Assembly: GCA_019448385.1 (NCBI GenBank) | Contig: JAGTXO010000020.1 | Location: forward strand, 1-64,000 | From: Diacronema lutheri | Lineage: Eukaryota; Haptophyta; Pavlovophyceae; Pavlovales; Pavlovaceae | Length of the DNA: 64,000 nt | Direction: 5' to 3' | Shown here: positions 22,901-32,500 of the stretch, piece after piece | Numbering within the stretch: position 1 is the first letter of the stretch | Layout: each line of letters opens with the position of its first letter | The notes under the pieces: generated by a model | The model's database searches: none | What the model was told of the DNA's origin: nothing | What the model saw: the letters and a program-made list of their open reading frames with translations, nothing else | Translations under genes and position numbers: made by a program

Positions 22901-24536
22901 GCTGGACCTGCGCGACCACGATGGCGAGCCGATCAAGTGGACAGGCACAAACGGCAACACCCCGCCGATGTCGGACGTGCGCGTCAGGTACGCGGTCTTT
23001 GCGACGCGCTTCGACATCTCCAACCGCGTCTTCGACTACGCCGGGCGCGAGCGGCCGCCGGCCGATCTGCCGTGGCACGCGCGGCGCTCGTGGGTTGGCC
23101 TCGCGCCGCTGCCGCGCGTGCCGCTCCCGGGCCGGCAGCCCGTCAAGTCGGTGGTGACAGATGGCGTCGCCGTGCACGCCGTCGGGACCGTCCTCGTGCC
23201 GAAGGCGCAGGCGCCGGCCGGCGGCTCGGGCGTCCTGCACCGCTGGCGCCGGCCGGACGGGCGCATCGCCGTCGCACTCGGCTCCGAGCTGCGGCGGGCG
23301 ATCGACGTCGAGGCGGCGGTCGTCGTCGCGGCCGACCCGAACATGGGCAACATCACCACCTACTCTGCGCACGTCGGGCGGGCGGCCGTCTGGCGGCAGT
23401 TCACGCAGCGCGCGCGCGCGCGCGCCGCGGGCTTTGCGCGCGAGACGGCCAAGACCAACGCGGCGCGGCGGCGCGTGCGCACCGACGGGCGCGGCGAGGA
23501 GTTCAGCGTGGAGGCGGACGAGGCGCGGCTTGGCGAGGCGCACAGCGCCAAGGTGCTCGACGCGGGCAAATACATCGCCTTCCACCGCGAGAGCGCGCGG
23601 GTGCGCGAGCGCGCCGCCGAGCACGTGTACGACGCGCCGGCGCGCCGGAAGGAGCGCTGGCGGCGCGACAGCGGCGGGCGGTCCAACGCGGCGCGCGTCG
23701 CCGAGGCGCTCATCGCGGCGCACTGTGTCGACGGCGTGACGCGCGACCGGCTGCTCGTGTGCGTGGGCAAGTGGCTGCGCGACCACAAGGGCGCGCAGCC
23801 CAAGGGCGCGCCGCCCGCCTTCCAGGTGGGGCTGCTGCGCGAGCTGCGGCGGCGCGGCGTCGCGGCCGTCTTCGTGCCCGAGCCGTACACGTCGATGCAC
23901 TGCTCGATGCCGCGGCTCGCCAAGGGCGGCAGGCTGCAGCGCTGCGGCGCGGAGCTCGCGCAGAACCCGCGCCTGCCCGTGGCAAAGGGCGGCACGCGCA
24001 CGGTGCACGCGCTCGTCATCTGCCCGGCGTGCAACGGCGGCAAGAAGCCCGTGCACCGCGACTACAACGCCGCGCGCAACATCTTCTACGACGTGCACGA
24101 CATGGCGGCGCACGCGGCCGGGCGCGACACCACGTCGACGCCTGAGCGCTTTGCCCTCGTGCTCGCCTGGTGGGCGCGCGGCGAGGTGTGGGAGCGTGAG
24201 GAGCGCATGGTGCACGGCGAGGGCGACGACTGCGACGACGAGTGCGACGGCGACGACGAGGGCGACGACGAGGGCGACGACGACGACGACGACGATGGCA
24301 GCGGCGACGGCGGCGGCGGCGAGGGCGACGGCGACGGCGACGGCGACGGAGGCGGCGGCGGCGACGACGACGATGACGGCGGGGGAGGCGGCGGCGGCGA
24401 CGGCGGTGGCGACGACGGCGGCGGGCGCGGCGGCGGTGGCGGCGGCGGCTCTCGCGCCCGCACCCCCGCCCGCGGAGCTGCCAGCGCCAGTGCCGGCGGC
24501 GGCAGCGCGCGCGGGCCGAAGCGCGGCCGGCGTTGA
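5652..24536 (+). CDS. Giant multidomain protein: Ulp1 protease x2, YqaJ nuclease, chromodomain, Fanzor nuclease
   Basis: I model one gene of three exons: 5652-9326, 9460-22683 and 22812-24536, giving about 6,207 residues. Both introns (133 and 128 bp) are GT-AG and phase 0. The first joins two halves of a charged helical stretch (DAEAAEQLARSR to GRPADLRLQQAHF). The second joins RYNVAPLRTHN to VPRNVRLAAS inside the Fanzor part. Domain order: Ulp1-type protease (about 25-200), uncharacterised domain (about 455-665), membrane-like helix (about 1094-1125), Ala/Pro-rich linkers, second Ulp1-type domain (about 2390-2620), YqaJ-type exonuclease (about 3970-4165), chromodomain (about 5195-5255), Fanzor (about 5347-6080), then an acidic Gly/Asp tail. 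The long frame staying open for 13 kb in one reading frame supports coding. Known Fanzor and TnpB proteins are about 400-700 residues, so this fusion is exceptional. It could be a mobile-element protein, a domesticated host gene, or in reality two or three adjacent genes that my splicing model wrongly joins. Confidence 0.68.
5724..6251 (+). other. Domain: Ulp1/C48-type cysteine protease, copy 1
   Basis: The Ulp1 (SUMO/deSUMOylase-like) catalytic order His-Asp-Gln-Cys is present: His105 in LVHWTAAYLLL, Asp132 in ALLADSRTLG, Gln173 and Cys178 (or Cys179) in PPQSGAACCFAAATVA. Spacings are 27, 41 and 5 residues, near those of yeast Ulp1 (17, 43, 6). Cys178 is the better nucleophile by comparison with copy 2, where the Gln-Cys spacing is also 5. 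Proteases of this family are often carried by eukaryotic mobile elements as well as by host SUMO pathways. The call rests on motif and spacing. Confidence 0.6.
7020..7650 (+). other. Uncharacterised globular domain of the giant protein
   Basis: Residues about 457-667 have balanced composition, with aromatic residues and little low complexity, unlike the linkers around them. The stretch reads like a folded domain. Near its centre ADAVFCWRSGRSVIGEVTT has an acidic residue, then an E-V-T on a predicted strand, loosely like a PD-(D/E)XK nuclease core in which the Lys is replaced. I do not assign a function. Confidence 0.4.
8930..9030 (+). other. Predicted membrane-like helix in the giant protein
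   Basis: Residues about 1094-1125 read TLRIVATVALGGAVFAGMSA and continue hydrophobic through ALVVACAA. It is the clearest uncharged stretch in the first exon and is flanked by charged helices. It may be a membrane anchor or a buried helix. Confidence 0.4.
12570..12830 (+). repeat. Coding minisatellite in the giant gene
   Basis: A unit of roughly 54 bp coding FAPAADGVF followed by Ala/Pro-rich residues is repeated several times with small changes. It forms a linker just before the second protease domain. Confidence 0.7.
12955..13640 (+). other. Domain: Ulp1/C48-type cysteine protease, copy 2
   Basis: The catalytic order is His2507 in SGHFTALRLVRV, Asp2530 in DAVLVDTLASP, then Gln2571 and Cys2576 in AQRGATCGLAIVGAL. 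The Cys is followed by Gly, as in classical Ulp1 enzymes. Spacings are 23, 41 and 5 residues. The last two are identical to copy 1, which supports common descent of the two domains. All catalytic residues seem present. Numbering is in the spliced model. Confidence 0.62.
13909..13994 (+). repeat. (GCC)n microsatellite coding poly-Ala
   Basis: About 28 GCC triplets in a row code a poly-alanine run in a linker after the second Ulp1-like domain. The repeat keeps the frame open on several frames and may vary in length between strains. Confidence 0.95.
17694..18280 (+). other. Domain: YqaJ-type exonuclease
   Basis: The motifs of the YqaJ/lambda-exonuclease-like branch of the PD-(D/E)XK nucleases appear in order: WHDERWEEVTGSKVGDVV, then GILGEAVALRKLAAAYGI (family Glu), FSPDGLAIL (Asp4064), VLVEVKTLTKAG (Glu4079, Lys4081), and QLQLGMHVLGVSKALYVQYL (family Gln-x-Gln-x-x-Met). 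The catalytic residues look intact. These nucleases chew DNA 5' to 3' for recombination in phages and large DNA viruses and occur in some eukaryotic mobile elements. Its presence next to an RNA-guided nuclease suggests DNA processing, which is inference. Confidence 0.72.
18640..19095 (+). other. Segment resembling a decayed USP C-terminal box
   Basis: The stretch FVAVVRRGGRWFACEPGRA, then LQWRSVL and AFAIVYVRR, follows the pattern of a USP His box and C-terminal strand. The catalytic His position holds Asp-Phe, so it would be inactive. This is a pattern match only. Confidence 0.28.
19520..19645 (+). repeat. Pro/Ala-rich coding repeat
   Basis: Repeated CCGCCGCCCGCCGCCGCG-like units code a flexible APPPAAAPPPA linker in the giant protein. 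Confidence 0.8.
21364..21540 (+). other. Domain: chromodomain
   Basis: Residues about 5195-5255 read YEVEAVVDERRKAGKKVTF, then FRIRWRGYDESADTWEPEAN and a closing helix. This is the canonical chromodomain pattern (Y-x-V-E, Y-x-I/V-x-W-x-G-Y, T-W-E-P), with two aromatic cage positions visible (Tyr and Trp). Chromodomains bind methylated histone tails, for example H3K9me. Fused just upstream of a nuclease, it could steer the protein to heterochromatin, as proposed for chromodomain-bearing integrases. The family call is strong, and the role in this protein is inference. Confidence 0.88.
21820..24150 (+). other. Domain: Fanzor (TnpB-like RNA-guided nuclease)
   Basis: The C-terminal 700 or so residues carry the Fanzor/TnpB layout. 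The N-terminal lobe (RKELRRIAAAVHRLTTQAYR) is split from the rest by the 128-bp intron. RuvC-I is Asp5808 in VVVAADPNMGNITTY, RuvC-II is Glu5990 in VFVPEPYTSMHCSM, and RuvC-III is Asp6050 in VHRDYNAARNI. A four-Cys zinc finger (Cys5997, 6011, 6037, 6040) lies between RuvC-II and RuvC-III, as in TnpB. All three catalytic acids are present, so it looks intact. Fanzor proteins use a guide RNA usually encoded next to the gene and are often carried by eukaryotic transposons and large viruses. I cannot tell Fanzor1 from Fanzor2 with certainty, but the length favours Fanzor1. Confidence 0.85.
24210..24470 (+). repeat. GA(C/G)-rich coding microsatellite, acidic tail
   Basis: Imperfect GAC/GGC triplets code a long Asp/Gly-rich tail after the Fanzor RuvC domain. 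The antisense frame is a Ser/Pro-rich shadow. Confidence 0.85.
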
Positions 24537-25310
24537 CGCACGGCCGAGCCGCGCAGCGGTCGACGCTTTGCGGGCTCTGCCCAGGTCGCGCGCGGCTGGC
24601 GACGCGTGCCGCGCGCGGCACGACCGTGCACGCCGCCACCCGTGGCCGAGCGCGCCGCACCAGCCGGCCCGCTCCAACCGCCGTGCGGATCACGGACGCT
24701 CGCTACGGCTCGTCGGCGCGCGTCACCTGCGCCGGCGGCCACGGCGCCGTCTGCTCCGGCCTCGTCGCGAGCAGCCCGACCGCTGCTCGCCGCCCGCACG
24801 CCGCCGCAGCAACGCTGCGCGTCGTGCTCCCCCGCTCGCCAAACGCGAAGAGCTCCCTCACAAGGACGTCCTTCCGAACGGCCCGCGCTGCACTCGGGGC
24901 GCGATCGTGCCCCTGATCGGATTTGGCTTGACCATCTATACGAAAAGGTCAGCGTCGCCCAGTCATCAGCCTGCTGAGTCAGCGTGCGCAGTCTCGTCCG
25001 ATTGGGTTGAGCACCAACTGCATGCATGGGTGCAGCTGGGTATTCCCGTACGTGGACCTGCGGCGCGCCGCGCGCGGCTCATCCTTGCAGGTCTCAAACC
25101 CACAGTAAATTCGGCCTGGACCTGAATGCAGGCGCCGGCGCGGCCTGCGAGCGGTGCGCCGTCGCCTGCTGCTGCTTTACGGACGTCGCGCGCCCGGCCA
25201 CCAACGCCGCGCGAGGCTGAGGTCCCCTGCGTCGCAATCAGCGCGCCGCCACGTGCCCGCGGGCAATGGGTCGCTGCGGCGGATCGGCGCCCGACGTGGG
25301 CCGAAGCGAG
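24537..25310. other. Intergenic region downstream of the Fanzor gene
   Basis: No convincing gene. Short frames on both strands are low-complexity. A perfect 18-base palindrome lies at 24605-24622, and the stretch near 24890-25010 is less GC-rich. Guide RNAs of Fanzor genes are usually made from the gene's 3' flank, so this is where one would look. I see no structure that proves it. Confidence 0.4.
24605..24622. other. Perfect 18-bp palindrome in the Fanzor 3' flank
   Basis: CGTGCCGCG followed by its exact reverse complement, 69 bp after the stop codon. It could form part of an RNA hairpin or cruciform, or be chance in GC-rich DNA. Confidence 0.35.
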
Positions 25311-25946
25311 CTAGTGCGCGTGTGCCTCCGCCTTCTTTTCGCCCGGCACCGGGCCAGCGTACGTGCCGTTCTCGCGCTGCTCATCCCACGACTCGACCTG
25401 AGCGGAGCGCGCAGCGTGCAGCATGGCGCAGCGTGACACCGTGGGGTGCGTCACGGCGGCTGCACCGGCGCGCGCAGGGCGGCCACGCGCGAGGCGGGCG
25501 CGCCGCGCGCCGCGCGCGCACACGCCGCGCCGCGGTGCGCGTTTGACTCACCCACTTGGTCGGGCACAGCGACGCGTAGTGGCGCTTGAGGTCAAAGCAC
25601 GCGCTCGTGTCGCCGTCGTTGTCGTGCAGGCACTGGTGGTACGCGTTGTAGAAGCTATGCGGGGGAAGGCAAGAACGCAAGGCATCGTGTGCACCAGGAC
25701 GAGCGCGTCAGGACGCGCGCGCGCTCAGGGGCACCCTCGGCCGAGCGCGCCCCAGAGCGAGGCGTGAGGCGCGCCGAAACGACGGCGCACGGCGGGCGGC
25801 GCGAGCCTCGAAGCCGTGGCCACATGCACGGGCGTGGCGCGGCGGCGCGTGCGCTGAGAGCGCGCAACGTACGCGTAGCAGTGGCGGGCCTGGTTGGTGT
25901 TCGAGAAGCGCTTGTCGACGGGCGCGGTCTTCAACTCGACCTCCAT
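25311..25946 (-). CDS. COX6B: Cytochrome c oxidase subunit 6B
   Basis: Subunit of mitochondrial complex IV on the intermembrane-space side. Three exons on the minus strand: 25946-25873, 25654-25552 and 25397-25311. The splices are phase 2 (GTACGT donor) and phase 0 (GTGAGT donor), giving 87 residues, the normal length. The protein shows TAPVDKRFSNTNQARHCY, a CX9C pair (Cys in RHCYAF and HQC), then a CX10C pair in ACFDLKRHYASLCPTKW, and VESWDEQRENGTYAGPVPGE near the end, all typical of this family. The four Cys form the twin disulfides used in Mia40-dependent import. Its start lies 94 bp from the start of the next gene on the other strand, so both probably share a promoter region. Confidence 0.93.
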
Positions 25947-26040
25947 TTCACGTGAACCGAGGAGTTCACCACCACCCTGCTGCCGAGATTTGTCCGGGCG
26001 AAATGGTCCGGCAGACAGTTTCAGTCAGCATGGAGTTCGC
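25947..26040. promoter_or_regulatory. Short divergent promoter region (COX6B / Kelch-filamin gene)
   Basis: Only 94 bp separate the two start codons. The stretch is less GC-rich than its surroundings. No TATA box is evident. Confidence 0.45.
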
Positions 26041-29000
26041 ATGACCGACGAGCTCGACCCGGTGATCTTCGCGCGGCCAACGAGCGGAGTGGCTCGGCTG
26101 CACGCGCGTAACACGATCTGCTCGTACCGCGATTGCGCCGTCTGCCGCTCGGGCGACGTTGCGCTCCGCTGGGCGCCGCTCGCCGACGCCCACGTCGGCG
26201 GCGCAGGCGCGTCGCCGATCGGCGAGCGCGCGTACCACACCGCGGTCGCCGTCGGGGTGGGCGAGGCGCGGTCGATCGCCTTGTTTGGCGGCCGCCTGCC
26301 GCGCGACGAGAGAGCTGCCGCCGCCGCTGCCGCCGCTGGCCGCGATGGCGCGCGCGCGGCCGGCGCAGCGCGCATCGGCTCGGGCGTGGGCGATTCGACC
26401 GTGCACCTGCTGCACGCGCGTACGCTGCGCTGGACGAGCCTGGCGGCGGCTGGCGCGCGCGGCGTGAGCGTTGCGCCCGAGCCGCGCTTTGGCCACTGCG
26501 CCGTCGCGCTCGGCCAGCTCCGCACGCGCATGCTCGTCGTCTTTGGGCAGGCGTACGGCGCGCGCGCGCACGCGCCGCGCGGCGCGGGCACACCTGGCGC
26601 GCCCGGCGGCACGGCGGCGGCGCGCGCGCCTGCGCCCCTGCGCTCGGGTGCGCTACTCCTTGCTCCCGCCGTGCTCGCGCTCGAGGCGCTGCCGCCGCTG
26701 CCGCTCGCACCGGCCGCGGCGGCCGCGGCGCCACCACGCGCCGGCCGCGAGCCCGGCGCAGGTTGCCACGATCCTGCGCCCACACAGCCGGAGCGCTCGC
26801 CGCGCGCGCCCGGGTGGGAGTGGCGATGGGTCGAGCAGTCGCGCGCGTCTCGAAACGCGCCAGTGCAGCCCGCGCCGCGCCGCTTCGCCGCGTGCGCTGT
26901 GAGTGGCATCGATTGCTTCTTTCTCGGCGGCGAGCTCGACGCCTTCGTTGTGGTCTCGCGCGACGACGGCGACAGTGGAGAGCACGGCGCGGGCGGGACG
27001 GGCAATGCGGCGGCGCGCGCGGACGGTGGCGACCCGTGGCGCCTTGCCGGACGCCTCGCCGCGCGCGCGCACGAGCCCACGCGCGTGAGGCTCGCGCAGC
27101 TGGACACGGCTCACGGCGCGCTCGGAGGCCGGGAGGAACTCCTCGCCGACGGCGGCGGCGGCGGCGGAGGCGGTGGCGGAGGCGGTGTAGGTGGCGGCGG
27201 CGGCAGCGGTGGTGCAGGCGGGGGCAGTGTAGGTGGCGGCGGCGGTGGCGGCGACGGCGGCTGCAGTGGAGGAGGCGGCGGCAGCGGTGGTGTCGGTCGT
27301 GCTCCGAGCGGCGCGAGCGCGGCCGTTGGCGCGAGCGCGGCCGTTGGCGCGAGCGCGGCCGTTGGCGCGAGCGCGGCCGTTACGCGCGGCACCGTGCATC
27401 GCGCATCCTCCGCTGGCTTTGCGCGCGCGGGCGCCCGGCGCACGGTGCACGGCAGCCGCCGGACGAGCGCGGGAGCGGCGCGCGGGCGCGGCGCGGCCGT
27501 GGCGAGCGACGCGCGCGCGCACGCGGCGCCGGCGTGGGACGTGGCGCTGGCGGCGAGGCTCGACGGTGCGACGGGGCTATGGGATCGCGAGGCCGAGCAG
27601 CGCGTGCTGCGATCCGCCGCCGAGGAGCGCGCCGCCGCCGCAAAGGCGGCCGCGGTGGCACAGCTCGCCGCGTCTGGTGCGGAGCTCGCGTTGCACGCGG
27701 ACGCTCGACGCGCCGATCGGGCGGGCGGCAGGCGCGGGGCGCACGAGGCCAACGTTGGGCGGCGCGCGCATCGTGGCGTCCACCAACACCGCGTCGCCGC
27801 GTCCGAGGCCGCCGCCGCGTCCGCGCGCGCGGCGGCGGCGGCCTCGGCCGCGTCCGCGGAGGCGCGCGCGCTGCTCCGCACGGCATCGGATGGCGGCGGC
27901 GATGCGGACGCGAGCGGCGCGGCGGAGGGCGGCGATTGCGCGGCGGACATGCGCGCGAGCGAAAGTGGCCGCGTGGCGCCGCGCTCCGTGCGCCCATTTG
28001 GCGCTGACGTCTCCACGGAGCGCGCGGCGCGCGCAGCGTTGGCACTTCGCCGCTCAGTTGTGCGCGGATGCTGCGCAGAGGACGCCACCTCGTGTGCGCT
28101 TGCGCTGCTGCGCTCAAGCCCGGCGAGCGCGGCCGGCAGTGAGGCGGACGGTCCTCGCAGAGGCGGCGCTGTGCCCGCAGTGGGCGCGCAACCGGGCGCG
28201 TCAGCGGCCGTCGCGGGCGGCGCGCGCGACGCCGCCGGCGCGGGCACGGTGCATGCGGTGCGTGCAATGCGCCGGGTGCTCACGGCGGAGCTGTGGCGCA
28301 TGCGCATCGTCTGGCGACCCCCGGACCAGCTGCGTTTGGCGCTCGGTGGCGCCAAGCACGCCGCCGAGCCGCCGTCATCCGTGCCCGGCGGGACGCGCAC
28401 CAGCGTCGAATCACTGGGCACATGGGACATGGTCTGGGCGCGCGTCGAGACGCAGGGCTGCGCACCGCCGCCACTTTCGCGCGCGGCGCTGTGCGTGGCG
28501 GGCAGCGGCGGTTTCGCGCCCATCGCGCCGACCACCGCCGACGCAGCCGCCGCCGCCGTGCACCCGCCGCTTGGCGGCTCCCTCATCGCATGGGGCGGGA
28601 GGTGCTATGCGGCAGAGGACGTGGCCACGCTCGCGCTCGCTGCGCCGGCCGACGGCGCGGGCGCCACGACGGTGGCGGGCGTTGCGGAGGGCACGGCGCA
28701 CCGCGCGTGCGCCGCGCGCAACGACCGCGCCGACGCCGCAACCGCGGCCGCAATCCATGCGCGCCCGCCGTCGCCATCGCTCGGACACTCGCCGTTACCG
28801 GGCGCGCGCGCGCACGGCGTCTGCACGCAGCCCGCCGGCGGCGCGGGCAGCCGCGTCGGCACGACGATCTCGTTCGGCGGGAGCGCGCGCGCGCTGCATC
28901 CAAACGAGCACGTGCGCGTGCTCGACCTGGCAACGCTCGTGTGGAGCATGGTCGGATCTGCGCCGCTCGCCGCGGGCGTGCGGCCGACCCCGCGCGACGC

Positions 29001-29494
29001 GTGCGCGGTCGCGGCGGAGGCATCGCTCGTCGTCCTCGGCTCGGCACACCACGCATCGCGCGCGCAGGCGGTGCAGCCGGCGGTCGCGCTCGGCGCCGCG
29101 CTCGCGCGCACGCGCGCCGCCGCCGCGTCCGGATCGCACACCCGTGCGCGGCCGCGCTCGGCGGGCGCGCTGTCGGCGCCCAGCCCGGACAAGTCGCCCG
29201 GACTGCCCGCGGGCTTGGCGGACGGCGATTGGGACGGCGAGGGCGGCGGCATCGTGCGCTCGGAGGCGTGCCTCGCCGCTATCATTGCGTTTGGAGGGCG
29301 CGCGATGGGCGTGGGCGCTTCCGAGAGCCTCGCGGGCGGTGGCGGCGGAGGCGCAATGAGCGCAGCGGACACGGGCGGCGCGGGCGGCGTTGACGGCGCG
29401 CCCGTGCGCGCGCTGAGCGACGCGTTCGCCTTCTTGCCCGCACAAGGGCGCTGGGTGATGTTGCGCAGGTTCACGCCCGAACCACCGCCGCCGG

Positions 29495-29531
<37 letters not shown>

Positions 29532-32500
29532 GCAGCCGCAGTGGCCCGACGGCGCGGCGGGTGCAACGCTCACACTTCTCGAGTCCGGGCGATTCCTGCT
29601 CCTCGGCGGCGAGGGTGCGCGCGGCAGGCGACGGTACACGCGCCGGTCGGGCAGCGCGCACGCCGGCTCCGACGCCAGCTCGCCGCGTCAACCGCCCGGC
29701 GCGCGCGGCGCGCGGCGCGGCGCGCGCGCGGCCGGCGCCGGCGAGGCGTCGCGCCGGCAGCACGCGCACAGCGCCTCGTCCGCAGAGGAGGGCGAGGGCG
29801 ACGGGGCGTACGCGTCGGCCGATCCGACCGGCGGCGGCGGCGGTGGCGGCGTCGGCACCGACGGCTTCACCTCCGCTGGCGATGAGGACGACGACGAGCA
29901 GCAGCCGCCGACCACAGCCGCCGCCGCGGCGGGCGGTGGCGGCGCGGCGCGCGCGGCGCGCGCGCGCGACACGTGGCCGTCGCGCGCGTGGCTCGGCAGC
30001 ATGCGCGCGCCGGTCGTGCTCTCCGCCGCGCCGCGGACGGTCTCGACGGAGGGCGAGACGGCCGTTTCACTTTCCGTCCTCCGCTGCCCGCACGATGGCG
30101 GCCTCGTCGCGCGCGTCACGGTCATCGGGCACGATGCCGTGGGGCCGCCGCGCGCCAGACAGCGCGCGCTCGCCGCGGCGATGGCCCACGCTGTCGGGCA
30201 CGCGGGCGGCGGCGACGCGTGCGCGGCTGCGGGCACGGCGGAGGTCGCCATCGCTGCCGCCCGCCTCGACGCCGACGGCGTGGCCGTCGCACCCGCCGCG
30301 AGCGGTGCATGCGCTGCTGCCTCTGCGGTCGGCGGTGCGGCCGGTGCGGGAGCGAACGCGTTCGCGGTTGACACGCTGCTCGCGCGCGCCGAGACGCGCG
30401 CGGACGGCTGGGGCGGCGAGCTGCCCGAGCTGGTCGTCTGCGCCGTGCGCGCCGACCTCGACACGGCAGAGCGCCGCGCCGGTGCGGCGAGCGGCGCGGG
30501 CGGCGCGCGCGCGGCCGACGGCGCGCCGCACGCCCCTCGCAATGGCGGAGGCGATGGCGCAGCTGGCGTGGGCAGAGGTGATGCGTTTGACTCGTCAAGC
30601 AGCGACGATGACGAAGCCGCGCGCGGCGGCGTTGGCTCGGCCGCCGCCGCCGCCGCCGTCGAGCGCGCGGAGCGCAGCGCGTGGAAGCGACAGGCGGCGG
30701 ACACGGCGGTGGCATATGCGGTGGCGCGCGCCACGTTCCAGTCGGCGCAAAAGTCGGTGCACTCGCGCGCGCACGGCGTGGGTGCAGGCATGCCGGCTGG
30801 TGGCTCGCCTGCCACGTCGGTGCGCGCCGCAGGCCTGCTCCGCGGCCGCGCGCGCGGCACGCTCGGCGCCCTGGACGTTGCGCGCGCGCGCGCGGCCGGC
30901 ACGCTGCGCGCGGCGCCAACCGACGGCCGCGGCGCGCACGGGCACGCCGAGCTGGGCGCGCGCGCGGCGCCGATGGCGGCTCGGCCGAGCAGTGCAATGG
31001 TGGCGTGTACCGGTGCGCTCGTCGGGCTGGCGCGCAGACCGGCGAGCGCTGACCGAGCGCCGCCGCGCGTGCCCGGCGTTGCGGGCGGCGCGCTCGTGGC
31101 GCGCGCGCACGGCGCACCGGTGCGGTGCGCGCGCGTGCATTTTGAGCTGCAGGCGCTCGAGACGCTCGGCGCGGACGGTACGGTCCTGATCGAGATGGGC
31201 GTGCTCCACCCGACCGACGCGGCCGTCGCCCACGCCGCCGCGCGCGACGCCGCACGTGCCGCGGCGGACGGCACGCCACTGAGCGTTCTGCGCGCACACT
31301 CTGCGGCGTATGCGGCGGCGGCGCTCGCGCGCGCGGCGTTCGGCGGCGCGTGGGCGACAATCGAGCTGCGCGCGCCGACGGCAAGCGTGCAGCTTGTCGG
31401 CCGGCTCGGCGCCGGCGCGGGCGGCGCCGCTGAGACGCGCGCGGCGATCGGGACATGCCGCGCTGGCGAGAGCGTGCGGCTCCGGCTGTGCGCGCTCGAC
31501 CGCCTGCGCAGGCCACGGAGGCACGGCGGCGACGCCGTCGAAGGTCGGCTGGTCGAGCGGTCGGCGAGCAGCGCGATCGACGCCGTCGCCGCCCGCGCGA
31601 TCGCCACCGCAGCGGGCGCCGACGCGCTTGTCTCCACCGGCGCGCCCGGCCTCGCGGAGCGGCTGCGCGCGGGCGCGGCGTGGGTCGCGGCCAGCGACGA
31701 GGGCGACGGCTCGTACGCCCTCACGCTGCACGCCAATCAGGCGGGCGAGCGGATGCTGCAGCTTCGGCTCAACGGGCGCGAGCTTCCGCCGCCCGCACAG
31801 CTCGCCGACGCCGCTGCGATGCGCGCGCACGTGGCGCCGGGCGAAGTCGTTCTCGCGACCGCGCGGCTTCGCGGGAGCGGCGCGGGCGCCAACGGCGCAA
31901 TCCGTGCGGGCGATGTCGTTCGCGCCGAGCTGGCGGTGCTCGACACGTTTGGCAACGAGACGTCCTTGCCCTCCGACCTGACCGCGTACGCCGAGCTGCT
32001 CACGCCGCCCGGCGTCGCGCCGCACGCGCCCGCCGGGTCGAGCGCCGCTCCGTCCTTCCGGCGCGCGCCCGCCGGCCGCGTCGTCGAGTGGACGCGCCAG
32101 CTCGTGCCGCCCGCAGGCAGCGAGTCGATGCTCGAGCTTGTCGTTGCGGCCGCCGCCGCCGCCGCCGCCACGGGCGCTCCGCTCGACGGCGGCGATGGGG
32201 CCGGCACGGCGGCCTCTGCGTCCCACTGGCGCGGGCCGCACCGGCCGCCATGCGTCGAATGGAGCGCGACATGCGCGACGTCGCAGGTGCGGCCCGCCGC
32301 GCCATATCTGCTCGTCGCGTGGCTCGAGGGGCGGGCACTGCACGGCTCGGCGGCCGCGTGGGCGGCGGCGCAGGCCGCGAGCGCCGCCGCTCGCGCGGAC
32401 GCGAGCGCGCCAGACGCGGACGGCGGCGGTGCACGATCCGCCGACGCGGGCGGCCCCGCCGTCGGGGCGAACGCGTCCGCCTCGCCAGCGGCGCGGCTCG

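Noticed and set aside
5652-24536. Polinton-like or viral element
   Set aside because: No capsid, packaging ATPase, polymerase or integrase motif seen. The YqaJ and Fanzor domains alone do not show this.
24016-25027. Minus-strand Ser/Pro-rich frame
   Set aside because: Antisense of the Asp/Gly triplet repeat.
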